64,000 nucleotides of DNA from Streptomyces canus 299MFChir4.1 (lineage in GTDB: Bacteria; Actinomycetota; Actinomycetes; Streptomycetales; Streptomycetaceae): assembly GCF_000383615.1 (NCBI RefSeq), contig NZ_KB911594.1, positions 124,001-188,000 on the forward strand, in the 5' to 3' direction. Positions 1 to 8,509 of this stretch are shown piece by piece; positions within the stretch are counted from its first letter, which is position 1, and every line of letters begins with the position of its first letter. The notes under the pieces are model-generated. The model saw nothing but the letters and a program-made list of their open reading frames with translations, was not told where the DNA came from and did not search any database. Both the position numbers and the translations under genes were made by a program.

Positions 1-523
1 GAACGGCGGAGTGGGCACTCTCCGTGGCTGGGCTGTGAACGGCGTTCACAGCAGAGGGCGCGTCGGCGGCGGGTGCCGGGGCCGCGCCCGGGGTGTTCAC
101 AGTCTCCGGAGTGCTCGTGGCCGGCTCCGGCCCGAATCGCGGTGTGAACACCTCCCGCAGCGCCCCCGGCAGCATCTCCGCGAGACGTTCGTCGGAACCG
201 GCGCTGAGCTCCAGCCAGACCGGCGGGCGGTCATGGATCAGCAGCAGTACGCAGCCCGCGTGGATGAGGGCGGTGACCGGGCCGTGGGGGTGGCCGGAGA
301 GCTGCTGCCAGACGCGTTCCCGCAGCGGGACCTCGGCGAGTTTCCCCTGCGTGCGCAGCCAAGACTCGACTTCGGCGAGCGCGAAGGACGGGCTGGTCTC
401 GGTGCCGCCGACGGGCCTCGGGAAGTCGGCGTGCCGACGGCGCCAGTTGCTGACGGCCGCGCGGCCCACGCCGGCCATCCGCGCGATACCGGCGGCGGTC
501 ACCTCCGTCGCGTTGTCCTGCAC
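1..523 (-). CDS. Putative N-6 adenine DNA methylase, N-terminal part (cut by window edge)
   Basis: The reading frame begins at GTG 523 on the minus strand, with a GAGGGGAG ribosome site 8 nt upstream, and runs off the window at base 1, so only about 174 N-terminal residues are visible. Residues about 5-45 (TAAGIARMAGVGRAAVSNWRR) form a helix-turn-helix of the type found at the start of a widespread Streptomyces family annotated as N-6 DNA methylase, where the catalytic SAM domain follows later. The visible part ends in a low-complexity Val-Asn/Val-His, Ala/Pro-rich linker, whose codons create GTGAAC/GTTCAC palindromes. The assignment rests on resemblance of the N-terminus to that family; the catalytic NPPY region is outside the window. 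It may instead be a DNA-binding protein without methylase activity. Confidence 0.6.
   Translation of the reverse strand, partial: MQDNATEVTAAGIARMAGVGRAAVSNWRRRHADFPRPVGGTETSPSFALAEVESWLRTQGKLAEVPLRERVWQQLSGHPHGPVTALIHAGCVLLLIHDRPPVWLELSAGSDERLAEMLPGALREVFTPRFGPEPATSTPETVNTPGAAPAPAADAPSAVNAVHSPATESAHSAV
32..52. repeat. Perfect GTGAAC/GTTCAC inverted repeat inside the methylase gene
   Basis: Two perfect 9-bp arms, GCTGTGAAC and GTTCACAGC, are separated by 3 bp. Related copies occur at 92-102 (GGTGTTCAC) and 141-152 (GGTGT-GA-ACACC). All lie in the Val-Asn/Val-His linker of the coding region. They may simply reflect repeated codons, or may be binding sites. Confidence 0.75.
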
Positions 524-606
524 CCGTCCGGCTCCCCTCGTCGTACCGCACCAGCCCTGAGCCCCGCATGTGACGCCGAGCATACCGACGCACGCAAGAT
601 CTACCC

Positions 607-659
607 ATTCACGACCGTGTACACGAGAGATGTTGTGAATAGTGTTGACTCGGTTCACA
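607..659. promoter_or_regulatory. GTGAAY half-site cluster upstream of the methylase gene
   Basis: The region upstream of the methylase gene carries ATTCAC (607-612), TGTGAA (634-639) and TTCACA (654-659). The last two form an inverted pair with 14 bp between. TTGACT at 645-650 followed after 17 bp by TCTTAT is a possible weak plus-strand promoter for the lipoprotein gene at 779. The same hexamer recurs inside the methylase gene, which suggests autoregulation by its helix-turn-helix; this is inference. Confidence 0.4.
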
Positions 660-778
660 GGCTCTGTTCTTATTGACCCAGCGAACGAGCGATCCCCGAG
701 TGGCGGTGGTCGCCCACAGCCCACAGCCCGCACCCCGCACCTCAACTCACCTCACCGCATCCCCACCAAGGACTCACC

Positions 779-1573
779 ATGCGCCGTACCGCACTCGCCG
801 CCCTCTGCATCGCCGCCGCGGCCACCGCAGGACTCACCGGATGCCAGCCGGGCCAGGACAAGGCCGACAGCGGGACGAACGCGGCCGGCGCGTCCGCCGG
901 GTCGGGCACGCCGGCCGCGAAGAAGGAGCCCCTCGCCGGGCTGACCGGCGGAGAGATAGCCGACCGGGCCACCAAGGCCACGACCGGCGCCTCCTCGCTG
1001 CGAATGAAGGGCGACATCCCCGACGACGAGAGCGGCGCCACCATCAGGCTCGACGTCCTCCTGAACAAGAAGGGCGAGTGCGCCGGCACCATCGGCATGG
1101 GCGGCAAGGGCAAGGCCGACCTGATCAAGACCGGTGACCTCGTGTACATGAAGTTCGACGAGGCGTTCCTGCGCGAGCAGAGCGAGGGCGAGTCGAAGGC
1201 GGACACCGACGCGGCCGTGGCCATGCTGGCCGGCAAGTGGACCAAGTCGAAGGCGACGGGTGCGGACGCCAAGGAGTTCGAGGCATTCTGCGACCTGGGC
1301 GCGGTGCTCGACGGCGCCGAGGACACCAACTCGGACGCGAGCCGCGGCAAGGCGGCCACCGTCGACGGGGCTTCGGCGATCACCTTGCACGAGAAGGACG
1401 GCAAGGAGCGCTACACGCTGTACGTCGCCACCGAGGGCAAGCCGTATCTGCTGCGGATCGACAGCACGGCCGGAGCGGACCAGGGGTCCGTCACCTTCAG
1501 CGACTTCGACAAGCCGGTCCCGACGCAGAAGCCGACCGGCGAGATCCTGGACCTCGACGCCCTGGGCGGCTGA
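779..1573 (+). CDS. Putative lipoprotein (LppX/LprG-like size and style)
   Basis: This 264-residue protein starts at ATG 779 with an AAGGAC ribosome site. Residues 1-22 are a lipoprotein signal peptide: MRR, a hydrophobic Ala-rich stretch and the lipobox LTGC, with Cys22 as the lipidated residue. The mature part starts with a Gly/Ala/Ser linker and then a soluble domain with alternating hydrophobic strands (SLRMKGDI, LDVLLNKKGECAG, GDLVYMKFD) such as seen in actinobacterial lipoproteins of the LppX/LprG kind. That fold suggestion is tentative. The protein should sit on the outer face of the membrane. It is divergent from the methylase gene and followed by a 9-bp tandem repeat. Substrate and role are unknown. 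Confidence 0.8.
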   Translation: MRRTALAALCIAAAATAGLTGCQPGQDKADSGTNAAGASAGSGTPAAKKEPLAGLTGGEIADRATKATTGASSLRMKGDIPDDESGATIRLDVLLNKKGECAGTIGMGGKGKADLIKTGDLVYMKFDEAFLREQSEGESKADTDAAVAMLAGKWTKSKATGADAKEFEAFCDLGAVLDGAEDTNSDASRGKAATVDGASAITLHEKDGKERYTLYVATEGKPYLLRIDSTAGADQGSVTFSDFDKPVPTQKPTGEILDLDALGG

Positions 1574-1580
1574 GCCCTCC

Positions 1581-1625
1581 GGGACGGACGGGACGGACGG
1601 GACGGACGGGACGGACGGGACAGAC
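1581..1625. repeat. Tandem 9-bp repeat GGGACGGAC, five copies
   Basis: Directly after the lipoprotein stop codon, GGGACGGAC is repeated four times exactly and once with one change (GGGACAGAC). It lies between the convergent lipoprotein and GNAT genes. It looks like a slippage microsatellite, and similar GGGACGGTC motifs appear near 16.4 kb. Confidence 0.85.
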
Positions 1626-1673
1626 GCGCCACACGCGGCACGCACGAGCCCGGCGCACTGGGACGCGGCACGC

Positions 1674-2417
1674 TCAAAGGGCGTGTCGCATCCACACGTT
1701 GGGCTCGACGTACACCGCGTAGCCGCGCTCCGGCTCGCAGCGCACCGGCACCAGCGCCCCGGGCACCTCGACGTCGCCCCGGGTGTCGAAGGGCAGCCCG
1801 GTCCAACGGCGCCACTGCTCCAGCGAGCCGGACACCGTCATGGAGGCCGGCGCCACGGAGTGCACCTCGGCACCGGCCCGGACGTGCACGCGCAGCCAGG
1901 GGTCGTACGGCAGGCCGTCGGGGCGTACCCGACGGGCGTACTCCTCGATGGGGGTGTGCGGTTCCAGGTGCTTGGCGCTGGGGCGGACCGGGGCGACGAC
2001 TTCGCTGAAGCCGTGGGCGCGGGCGTTGTCACGCATCGCCGAGAGCATCCGGCCGGACAGGCCGTGGCCCTGGAGGCGCGGATCGACGACGACGGAGATC
2101 GCACTGACCGTGTCGGGCCTTACGCCACGCCGCAGGTCGCTGAAGGCCCACCCCAGCACCTGGTCCCAGCCCCGGGCGGGCAGTTCACCGCGGTCCTCGG
2201 TGTGGAGGGCGAAGGGGACGCTGTGGGCGTGCGCGACGACCTCGCCCCGCTCGTCCTCGGCGAACAGGACGTGCTCGGGGAGTTCGCCGGAGATCCGTCC
2301 GTAGTGGGCGTTGCCCACCGGGTCCTCGGTCACGAACTCGGGCCAGCTGTCGGCCATGCCGAGGACGCGCTCCCGCATCTCGGGGCGCTCGGCGAGACTC
2401 GATACCTTCAGCTCCAT
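1674..2417 (-). CDS. GNAT family N-acetyltransferase
   Basis: The chosen start is ATG 2417 (MELKVSSLAE), giving 247 residues; an in-frame ATG at 2459 would add 14 residues of poor quality. The central region contains the GNAT acetyl-CoA signature: a beta strand ending VSAISVVVDPRLQG, then HGLSGRML as the pyrophosphate-binding loop (Q/R-x-x-G-x-G/S) and the following helix. The rest has the long N-terminal half of the larger GNAT proteins. It would transfer an acetyl group from acetyl-CoA to an unknown amine in the cytoplasm. It is convergent with the lipoprotein gene and transcribed in the same direction as nothing closely linked. Confidence 0.75.
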   Translation of the reverse strand: MELKVSSLAERPEMRERVLGMADSWPEFVTEDPVGNAHYGRISGELPEHVLFAEDERGEVVAHAHSVPFALHTEDRGELPARGWDQVLGWAFSDLRRGVRPDTVSAISVVVDPRLQGHGLSGRMLSAMRDNARAHGFSEVVAPVRPSAKHLEPHTPIEEYARRVRPDGLPYDPWLRVHVRAGAEVHSVAPASMTVSGSLEQWRRWTGLPFDTRGDVEVPGALVPVRCEPERGYAVYVEPNVWMRHAL

Positions 2418-2502
2418 GCGATCACCGTAGGCGCGGACCCGCCCGGCGGAAAAGCGCATTTCCCCGCCCGCGGTGGCTCCGAGGAGGCGTCGGCGCGGAG
2501 CC

Positions 2503-3225
2503 TCAGTCCGCGTGGAAGCGCGGCGGTGCGGCCGTCGGGTTGCCGCCCACCGGGAGTTTCTGGCCGGGACAGCCGGAGAGGACCTTCTCCATCGCGGACT
2601 TCTCGGCGGCCGTGACCCACAGGGCGTACTTCTTCTTCACCGCGACCTGGGCGGCCACATACGTGCACCGGTACGCCTTGTTGGGCGGCAGCCAGGTCGC
2701 CGTGTCGCCGTCCCCCTTGGAACGGTTGGTGCTCGCGTCGACGGCCAGGAGGTTGAGGGGGTCATTGGCGAGAGCTATCCGCTTGCCGGCGTCCCAGTAC
2801 TTGGCGCCCTTCTGCCAGGCGTCGGAGAGCGCGACCACGTGGTCGATGTCGACCTGGCTGCGCCCCCGCCGGTAGGTCACCTCCTTGCCCGAGTACGGGT
2901 CCGACTCGAGCACGCCGTAGGACACCTTGCAGTGCCCGCCGGTGAACTTCACGTTCTCCAGGTCGCGTTGGAGTATGTCGTCGCGGGTGTCGCAGTCGTT
3001 CGAGTCGGTGTCCGCCCACGCGGTGCCGAACCGTTCACGCTCGTAACCCGTCTTGGGCGCCCGCCCCTTCACGGTGAGCGACTCGGCGGCGGTGAGGGCC
3101 GCACCCGAACCGCCCGCGCCCGCGGTCTCCTCGGGCCCGCCGGACCCGGTGGTCGTGTCCGCCTTGCACCCGGCCACCGCGAACACCAGCACGACGGCTG
3201 CCGCGGCCCCGCCCCTCAGACGCAT
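2503..3225 (-). CDS. HNH endonuclease-family lipoprotein (DUF1524/GmrSD-C type)
   Basis: A 240-residue protein starting at ATG 3225, preceded by AGGGG; GTG 3228 is an equally possible start. The N-terminus is a lipoprotein signal peptide (MRLRGGAAAAVVLVFAVAGC) with Cys20 as lipid site, so the enzyme should be exported and anchored. The C-terminal half matches the secreted HNH/DUF1524 family of actinobacteria: SQVDIDHVVALSDAW holds the D-H-V core histidine, followed by NDPLNLLAVDASTNRSKGD (the N-x-x-N-K/R-x-K-x-D part of the finger) and TWLPPNKAYRC with the paired cysteines. The family role is presumed extracellular nuclease, perhaps for nutrient DNA. Divergent from the small gene at 3428. Confidence 0.8.
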   Translation of the reverse strand: MRLRGGAAAAVVLVFAVAGCKADTTTGSGGPEETAGAGGSGAALTAAESLTVKGRAPKTGYERERFGTAWADTDSNDCDTRDDILQRDLENVKFTGGHCKVSYGVLESDPYSGKEVTYRRGRSQVDIDHVVALSDAWQKGAKYWDAGKRIALANDPLNLLAVDASTNRSKGDGDTATWLPPNKAYRCTYVAAQVAVKKKYALWVTAAEKSAMEKVLSGCPGQKLPVGGNPTAAPPRFHAD

Positions 3226-3427
3226 CACGTGCGCCCCTCCCCTTGAAACCGGTCCGCCCCCGCAGGGAGCGATTTCCCCCGTACGACGTCTCGCACACCG
3301 TAGCGAGCGGGCGCACTGCGGCATTCAGGAGGTCCGGACCTGGTCCGGACCACCATCCGTTCGAGTGGGCATTGCCGGCATATCAGTCGTATCGTCGTTG
3401 CTGAGTCGCTTCCGGAAGGAGCTCTGG

Positions 3428-3613
3428 ATGGGCATCTTCGACAGGTTCAAGAGCAACCGCCACATGCAGGACAAGGCCAAGGACATGTCCGACATGGCGG
3501 AACGGAAGGCCAACGACAGGACGGGCAACAAGTACGAGAGCCAGGTCGACGACGCGCAGCAGAAGATCGAAGGGTCGCTCGGCATGGATCGCGACAGGCC
3601 CGAACAGCCGTAA
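3428..3613 (+). CDS. Rv0909-family small antitoxin-like protein
   Basis: A 61-residue, highly charged protein (MGIFDRFK... to DRPEQP). It starts at ATG 3428 with a strong GGAAGGAG ribosome site. The N-terminal MGIFDRFK and the following lysine/aspartate-rich amphipathic helix (DKAKDMSDMAERKAND), then a second helix with QVDDAQQKIEGSLG, match the small Rv0909/MT0933 family called antitoxin in mycobacteria. No toxin gene adjoins it, as the neighbours are an HNH lipoprotein (divergent) and a nucleotidyltransferase (convergent). Such orphan copies are common in Streptomyces, so a stress-related or CsbD-like role is as likely as antitoxin function. Confidence 0.75.
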   Translation: MGIFDRFKSNRHMQDKAKDMSDMAERKANDRTGNKYESQVDDAQQKIEGSLGMDRDRPEQP

Positions 3614-3632
3614 CGGCTCCCCACCGCACGCT

Positions 3633-3671
3633 GAGGCCGCTCGCGCGGCTCCGTCTCGCGCGGGCGGCCTC
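3633..3671. terminator. Bidirectional stem-loop terminator
   Basis: Arms GAGGCCGCTCGCGCG and CGCGCGGGCGGCCTC pair over 15 bp with one G-T pair and a 9-nt loop. It sits between the convergent small gene (ends 3613) and nucleotidyltransferase gene (ends 3705). There is no T tract, as is usual for Streptomyces terminators. Confidence 0.75.
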
Positions 3672-3704
3672 GCGTTCCTGACGGTCATGGCGCCTCGGCC
3701 GGGG

Positions 3705-4313
3705 TCATGCCGGCGGGCCGGCCGGCCACGGCAGCACCGTGAGCTCCGGCCATTCTCCCTTCCAGCGCGCGGCCTTGGCGTCGTAGACCGCCCTCGGAGC
3801 GAGCACCGGATTGGGCCGGACCACGAGGTTGAACACGTCGGACAGCCCGTGGGGCGCGTAGACCCGCCATTCCCCGTCGGGCTCCAGCCGTACTCCCAGA
3901 CAGCAGGTGGTCGCGGCGAAGCGGTCGATGGCGGCCTCGGTGGAGTCGTACGGCGGGCAGGGCACTTGGAACTTCCGCTCGTACCAGAGGTGCACCCGGG
4001 CCTCGTTGCGGATCTCCACCTCGGCCCGCAGGTCCTCGAACACCTCCTGCCCCGCCTTGATGACGGCGTCCTCGGCCTGCCAGGAGAGGTCGGTGTCGTC
4101 GAAGTAGAAGACGTCGTAGTCCCGGATGCCGTGAGCCGGGGGCCTGCCGGTGACCACGTTCCACACGGTCTGGAACAGGCAGCCCGCCGTCACGTACCAG
4201 CCCGGCAGCTCGAGCGTCGCCGTCCTGGCCATCACCTCGGTCAGGACCTCGTTCCGGCCGAGCACGGAGCGGAACGCGTCGAGTTGTTCCGCGAGGGGGA
4301 GTCGTCCGAGCAT
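3705..4313 (-). CDS. Nucleotidyltransferase-fold family protein (DUF925/COG3575 type)
   Basis: A 202-residue protein from ATG 4313. The segment GWYVTAGCLFQTVWNVVTG followed by GIRDYDVFYFDDTDLSWQAED is the key: G-(x)-L-F-x-x-x-W-N and the D-Y-D-V-F-Y-F-D/D acidic strand are the hallmark of the COG3575 family of nucleotidyltransferase-like proteins, and RNEARVHLWYERKF and YDSTEAAIDRFAATTCCLGVR complete it. The enzymes of this family are predicted to transfer nucleotides but have no firmly known substrate. It is alone on the minus strand, downstream of mfd, with a 400-bp gap before it. Confidence 0.75.
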   Translation of the reverse strand: MLGRLPLAEQLDAFRSVLGRNEVLTEVMARTATLELPGWYVTAGCLFQTVWNVVTGRPPAHGIRDYDVFYFDDTDLSWQAEDAVIKAGQEVFEDLRAEVEIRNEARVHLWYERKFQVPCPPYDSTEAAIDRFAATTCCLGVRLEPDGEWRVYAPHGLSDVFNLVVRPNPVLAPRAVYDAKAARWKGEWPELTVLPWPAGPPA

Positions 4314-4712
4314 CCGTCCTGACTATCACGGTCAGGGATTGCCGGTACCCGGTCGCATCCGAGGGGAGCAGTCGCCGAGCAGGCCCGCGATCCCACGTCC
4401 GTACGCCAGGCAACTGCCCTGCCGGGACGGCGAGTTGGCTGGCGCGGACACGAGCGGGCCGCCCTGTGGCCGCCGCAGCCCTCCGGCTGCGGCCTAGGCC
4501 GCAGCCGGGCGAGCGGCCGACCCGCCGCGTCCGTCCTCAAGAGCAGCGACCGCCCGGCGGCGGCACCAGCACGCCCTCCGGAGGGCAGGGCACCCGCCTC
4601 ACGACGGCCCCGCGCCGGGCCACTGACGGGCGCGGACGGCCGGCGAGCGCGACGCGCTCCGTCACCCCACCGCCACACCCGCCCCACCGAGGCCCCGCCC
4701 CCGCTCGTCCCG
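4314..4712. other. Intergenic region with perfect 22-bp palindrome
   Basis: No convincing gene is seen here. At 4485-4506 lies a perfect palindrome made of GGCTGCGGCCT and its complement, preceded by another copy of the same arm at 4474-4480. Together they could form either of two alternative hairpins. As mfd transcription leaves the gene at 4713 and runs into this region, it may serve as the mfd terminator. Confidence 0.55.
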
Positions 4713-7700
4713 TCACGACCCCAGGATCGACGTGAGGAACTCCCCCACCCATCCCAGCAACTCCCGCCCGACCAGCGGCTTCCCGCCCACCTTCGCCGTC
4801 TTCGGGCGCGGTACCAGCACCTGGTGCGCGGCCGGCTTGATGACGGTGCCCGGGTAGAGCCGCTTGAGCCGCAGTTCCTGCGACTCGCGCAACTCCACCG
4901 GTGCGAAGCGGATGTTGGTGCCCTGGAGGACGATCTCGCCGACGCCGCACGCGCGTGCGAGCATCCGAAGTCCCGCCACCAGCAGCAGGTTCTCCACCGG
5001 CTCGGGCAACTTGCCGTAGCGGTCGACGAGTTCCTCGCGTACGGCCTTGATGTCCTCCTCGGTGTTCACCGAGGCGATCGCGCGGTAGGCCTGCAGGCGC
5101 AGCCGCTCGCCCGGTGCGTAGTCGTGCGGGACGTGCGCGTCGACGGGGAGCTCGATCTTGACCTCCAGCGGCGGCTCCTCCTCGACTCCGCCCTCCAGGG
5201 AGGCCCGGTAGTCCGCGACGGCCTCGCCGACCATGCGGACGTACAGGTCGAAGCCGACGCCGGCGATGTGCCCGGACTGCTCGCCGCCGAGGAGGTTGCC
5301 CGCGCCGCGGATCTCCAGGTCCTTCATCGCCACGTACATGCCCGCGCCCATCTCGGTGTGCTGGGCGATCGTCGCCAGGCGTTCGTGCGCCGTCTCCGTC
5401 AGCGGCTTCTCCGGCGGGTACAGGAAGTAGGCGTAGCCCCGCTCGCGGCCACGGCCCACCCGGCCGCGCAGCTGGTGCAGCTGGGACAGGCCGAAGTTGT
5501 CGCCGCGCTCCACGATCAGCGTGTTCGCGTTGGAGATGTCGATGCCCGACTCGACGATCGTGGTCGACACGAGCACGTCGAACTTCTTCTCCCAGAAGTC
5601 GACGACGACCTGCTCCAGGGCCTGCTCCGACATCTGGCCGTGGGCGGTGGCGATGCGCGCCTCGGGGACGATCTCGCGCAGCCGGGAGGCCGCCCGGTCG
5701 ATCGACTCGACCCGGTTGTGGATGTAGAAGACCTGGCCCTCGCGCAGCAGTTCACGGCGGATGGCCGCGCCGATCTGCCGCTCCTCGTACGGCCCGACGA
5801 AGGTGAGCACCGGGTGGCGCTCCTCCGGGGGTGTGGTGATCGTCGACATCTCGCGGATGCCGGTGACCGCCATCTCCAGGGTGCGCGGGATCGGGGTGGC
5901 GGACATGGTCAGCACGTCGACGTTGGCGCGGAGCTTCTTCAGCTGCTCCTTGTGCTCGACGCCGAAGCGCTGCTCCTCGTCGACGATGACCAGGCCGAGG
6001 TCCTTGAACTTGGTCTCCGAGGAGAACAGCCGGTGGGTGCCGATGACGACGTCCACCGAGCCCTCGCGCAGCCCCTCCAGGGTGGCCTTCGCCTCGGTGT
6101 CGGTCTGGAAGCGGCTGAGCGCCTTCACGACCACGGGGAACTGGGAGTACCGCTCGCTGAAGGTCCCGAAGTGCTGCTGCACCAGCAGGGTCGTCGGGAC
6201 GAGGACGGCGACCTGCTTGCCGTCCTGGACGGCCTTGAAGGCGGCCCTGACCGCGATCTCCGTCTTGCCGTAGCCGACGTCGCCGCAGATCAGACGGTCC
6301 ATGGGGACCGACTTCTCCATGTCCTCCTTGACCTCGGCGATGGTGGTGAGCTGGTCGGGGGTCTCCGCGTACGGGAAGGCGTCCTCCAGCTCCCGCTGCC
6401 ACGGGGTGTCCGGGCCGAAGGTGTGCCCGGGGGCCGCCATCCGCGCGCTGTACAGCCTGATCAGGTCGGCGGCGATCTCCTTGACGGCCTTCTTCGCGCG
6501 CGCCTTGGTCTTGGTCCAGTCGGCGCCGCCGAGCCGGTGCAGCGTGGGGGCCTCGCCGCCGACGTACTTGGTGATCTGCTCCAGCTGGTCGGTGGGGATG
6601 TAGAGCCGGTCGCCGGGCTGGCCGCGCTTGGCGGGGGCGTACTCGACGACGAGGTACTCGCGCGTGGCGCCCTGCACGGTCCGCTGGACCATCTCGATGT
6701 AGCGGCCGACGCCGTGCTGTTCGTGGACGATGTAGTCGCCCGCCTCCAGGGTGAGCGGGTCGATCGTCTTGCGGCGCCGCGCGGGCATCCGGGCGCCGTC
6801 CTTGCCGGCCGCCTTCTGCCCGGTCAGGTCCGTCTCGGTCAGGACGGCGAGTCTGAGCGCCGGGTCGACGAACCCGTACTCGATCGAGCCGCACGCCACG
6901 TGGACCACGGACGGGCTCAGGGACGCGAGCTCCGCGTCGAGGCGGGCCGCGATGCCCTCGCCGCCCAGTACCTCGACGGTACGGGCGGCGGGGCCGTGGG
7001 CCTCGGTCACGAAGACCGCGCGCCAGCCGTCGGCGAGCCAGCCCTTGGTGTCGGCGAGCGCCTTGGCGGTGTCGCCGCGGTAGGTCTCGGGCGCGTGCAT
7101 GCCGAGTTTGAGGGTGTCCGCCTCCAGTTCCAGGTCCGCCGCGAACGGCGACACGGACCACCACATCATGTCCAGCTCGCGCGCGTGGTCGCGGACGTCG
7201 GCGATGGACCACAGGGAGGCCGCGCCGACGTCGATGGGCGCCTCGCCGCCGCCCGCGGTGGCCGCCCAGGATGCCTGGAGGAACTCCTGCGAGGTGGCCA
7301 CGAGGTCGGAGGCGCGCGTGCGGACCCGCTCCGGGTCGCACACGACGGCCATGGCGCCCTTGGGCAGGACGTCGATCAGGAGCTCCATGTCGTCGACGAG
7401 GACGGGTGCCAGGGACTCCATTCCCTCCACGGCGATCCCCTCGGCGATCCTGCCGAGCAGATCGCCGAGCTCCGGGTGCTGCTCGGCGAGGGCACGCGCA
7501 CGTGCGCGTACGTCGTCCGTCAGGAGCAGTTCGCGGCAGGGCGGGGCCCACAGGCCGTGCTCGGCGACCTCCAGGGAACGCTGGTCGGCGACCTTGAAGT
7601 AGCGGATCTCCTCGACGTCGTCGCCCCAGAACTCGACGCGCAGGGGGTGTTCCTCGGTGGGCGGGAAGACGTCGAGGATGCCGCCCCGGACGGCGAACTC

Positions 7701-8243
7701 GCCGCGCTTCTCGACGAGCTCCACGCGCGCGTACGCGGCGCCGGCGAGGGACTCCACGATCGCGTTCAGGTCGGCGGTCTGACCGGTGCGCAGCGCCACC
7801 GGCTCCAGGTCGCCGAGGCCCTTGACCTGCGGCTGGAGCACGGAGCGTACGGGTGCGACGACCACGGAGACCGGGCCGGTCTCGGGGTCGTCGGGGCGGG
7901 GGTGGGCCAGGCGCCGCAGGACGGCGAGGCGGCGGCCGACGGTGTCGGAGCGGGGGCTGAGGCGCTCGTGCGGGAGGGTCTCCCAGGACGGGTACTCCAC
8001 GACCCCCTCCGAGGGGAGCAGGGAGCGCAGGGCGGCGGCCAGGTCCTCCGCCTCGCGGCCCGTCGCTGTCACGGCGAGCACGGGCCGGCCGGCCTCACGC
8101 GCGAGGGCGGCGATCGCGAAGGGGCGGGCCGCCGGTGGGCCGACCAGGTCGACGTGCATGCGGTTGCCGTCCTGGGCCGCCGTGATCGCTTCCGCGAGGG
8201 CGGGGTCCTTGACGACGGCGTCGAGCAGACCGTGCAGGCTCAT
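4713..8243 (-). CDS. mfd: Transcription-repair coupling factor Mfd
   Basis: 1176 residues from ATG 8243 (MSLHGLLDAVVKDP), a normal length for the family. The N-terminal UvrB-like part is followed by the CarD-like RNA polymerase interaction domain (GDYIVHEQHGVGRYIEM...YLVVEYA). The helicase module then has TPDQLTTIAEVKEDMEKSVPMDRLICGDVGYGKTE (Walker A), DEEQRFGVEHKEQL (DEEQ box), TMSATPIPRTL and ERGDNFGLSQLHQLRGRVGRG (motif VI). The C-terminal TRCF domain that regulates UvrA binding follows. Mfd removes RNA polymerase stalled at DNA lesions and recruits UvrA. It is monocistronic. Confidence 0.97.
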   Translation of the reverse strand: MSLHGLLDAVVKDPALAEAITAAQDGNRMHVDLVGPPAARPFAIAALAREAGRPVLAVTATGREAEDLAAALRSLLPSEGVVEYPSWETLPHERLSPRSDTVGRRLAVLRRLAHPRPDDPETGPVSVVVAPVRSVLQPQVKGLGDLEPVALRTGQTADLNAIVESLAGAAYARVELVEKRGEFAVRGGILDVFPPTEEHPLRVEFWGDDVEEIRYFKVADQRSLEVAEHGLWAPPCRELLLTDDVRARARALAEQHPELGDLLGRIAEGIAVEGMESLAPVLVDDMELLIDVLPKGAMAVVCDPERVRTRASDLVATSQEFLQASWAATAGGGEAPIDVGAASLWSIADVRDHARELDMMWWSVSPFAADLELEADTLKLGMHAPETYRGDTAKALADTKGWLADGWRAVFVTEAHGPAARTVEVLGGEGIAARLDAELASLSPSVVHVACGSIEYGFVDPALRLAVLTETDLTGQKAAGKDGARMPARRRKTIDPLTLEAGDYIVHEQHGVGRYIEMVQRTVQGATREYLVVEYAPAKRGQPGDRLYIPTDQLEQITKYVGGEAPTLHRLGGADWTKTKARAKKAVKEIAADLIRLYSARMAAPGHTFGPDTPWQRELEDAFPYAETPDQLTTIAEVKEDMEKSVPMDRLICGDVGYGKTEIAVRAAFKAVQDGKQVAVLVPTTLLVQQHFGTFSERYSQFPVVVKALSRFQTDTEAKATLEGLREGSVDVVIGTHRLFSSETKFKDLGLVIVDEEQRFGVEHKEQLKKLRANVDVLTMSATPIPRTLEMAVTGIREMSTITTPPEERHPVLTFVGPYEERQIGAAIRRELLREGQVFYIHNRVESIDRAASRLREIVPEARIATAHGQMSEQALEQVVVDFWEKKFDVLVSTTIVESGIDISNANTLIVERGDNFGLSQLHQLRGRVGRGRERGYAYFLYPPEKPLTETAHERLATIAQHTEMGAGMYVAMKDLEIRGAGNLLGGEQSGHIAGVGFDLYVRMVGEAVADYRASLEGGVEEEPPLEVKIELPVDAHVPHDYAPGERLRLQAYRAIASVNTEEDIKAVREELVDRYGKLPEPVENLLLVAGLRMLARACGVGEIVLQGTNIRFAPVELRESQELRLKRLYPGTVIKPAAHQVLVPRPKTAKVGGKPLVGRELLGWVGEFLTSILGS

Positions 8244-8436
8244 TCTGGGCGGCTTTCGTCCGGGGGATTTCTGGGGGTGGGCAACGCGAAGGGCCCGACA
8301 CAACGAAGGGCCGGGGGGTCTCCAGCCTACGACGGTGTCGGCCCGGCCGTCGGAGCCTGTGGACAACCCCGCCCCACCCGCGGGTGCCCTGTGGACGGCG
8401 AGGAACCCGCACGCCGCTCCCCGGGACAGCGAAGAA

Positions 8437-8476
8437 CCCGGCGCCGAGAAGTCCCTCGTGACTTCTCGGCGCCGGG
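8437..8476 (-). terminator. Terminator of the ABC exporter operon
   Basis: A perfect 16-bp stem (arms CCCGGCGCCGAGAAGT and its complement) with an 8-nt loop lies 34 bp after the permease stop codon at 8510. It separates the ABC operon from mfd. Confidence 0.85.
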
Positions 8477-8509
8477 CGTTCCCCCGCGTTCCCCCGTCCC
8501 CAGAGGTGG

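Noticed and set aside
1581..1625. Coding repeats at the lipoprotein C-terminus
   Set aside because: The repeat lies after the stop codon and before the GNAT gene.
3428..3613. Toxin-antitoxin operon
   Set aside because: The antitoxin-like protein has no co-directional partner; both neighbours are on the opposite strand.
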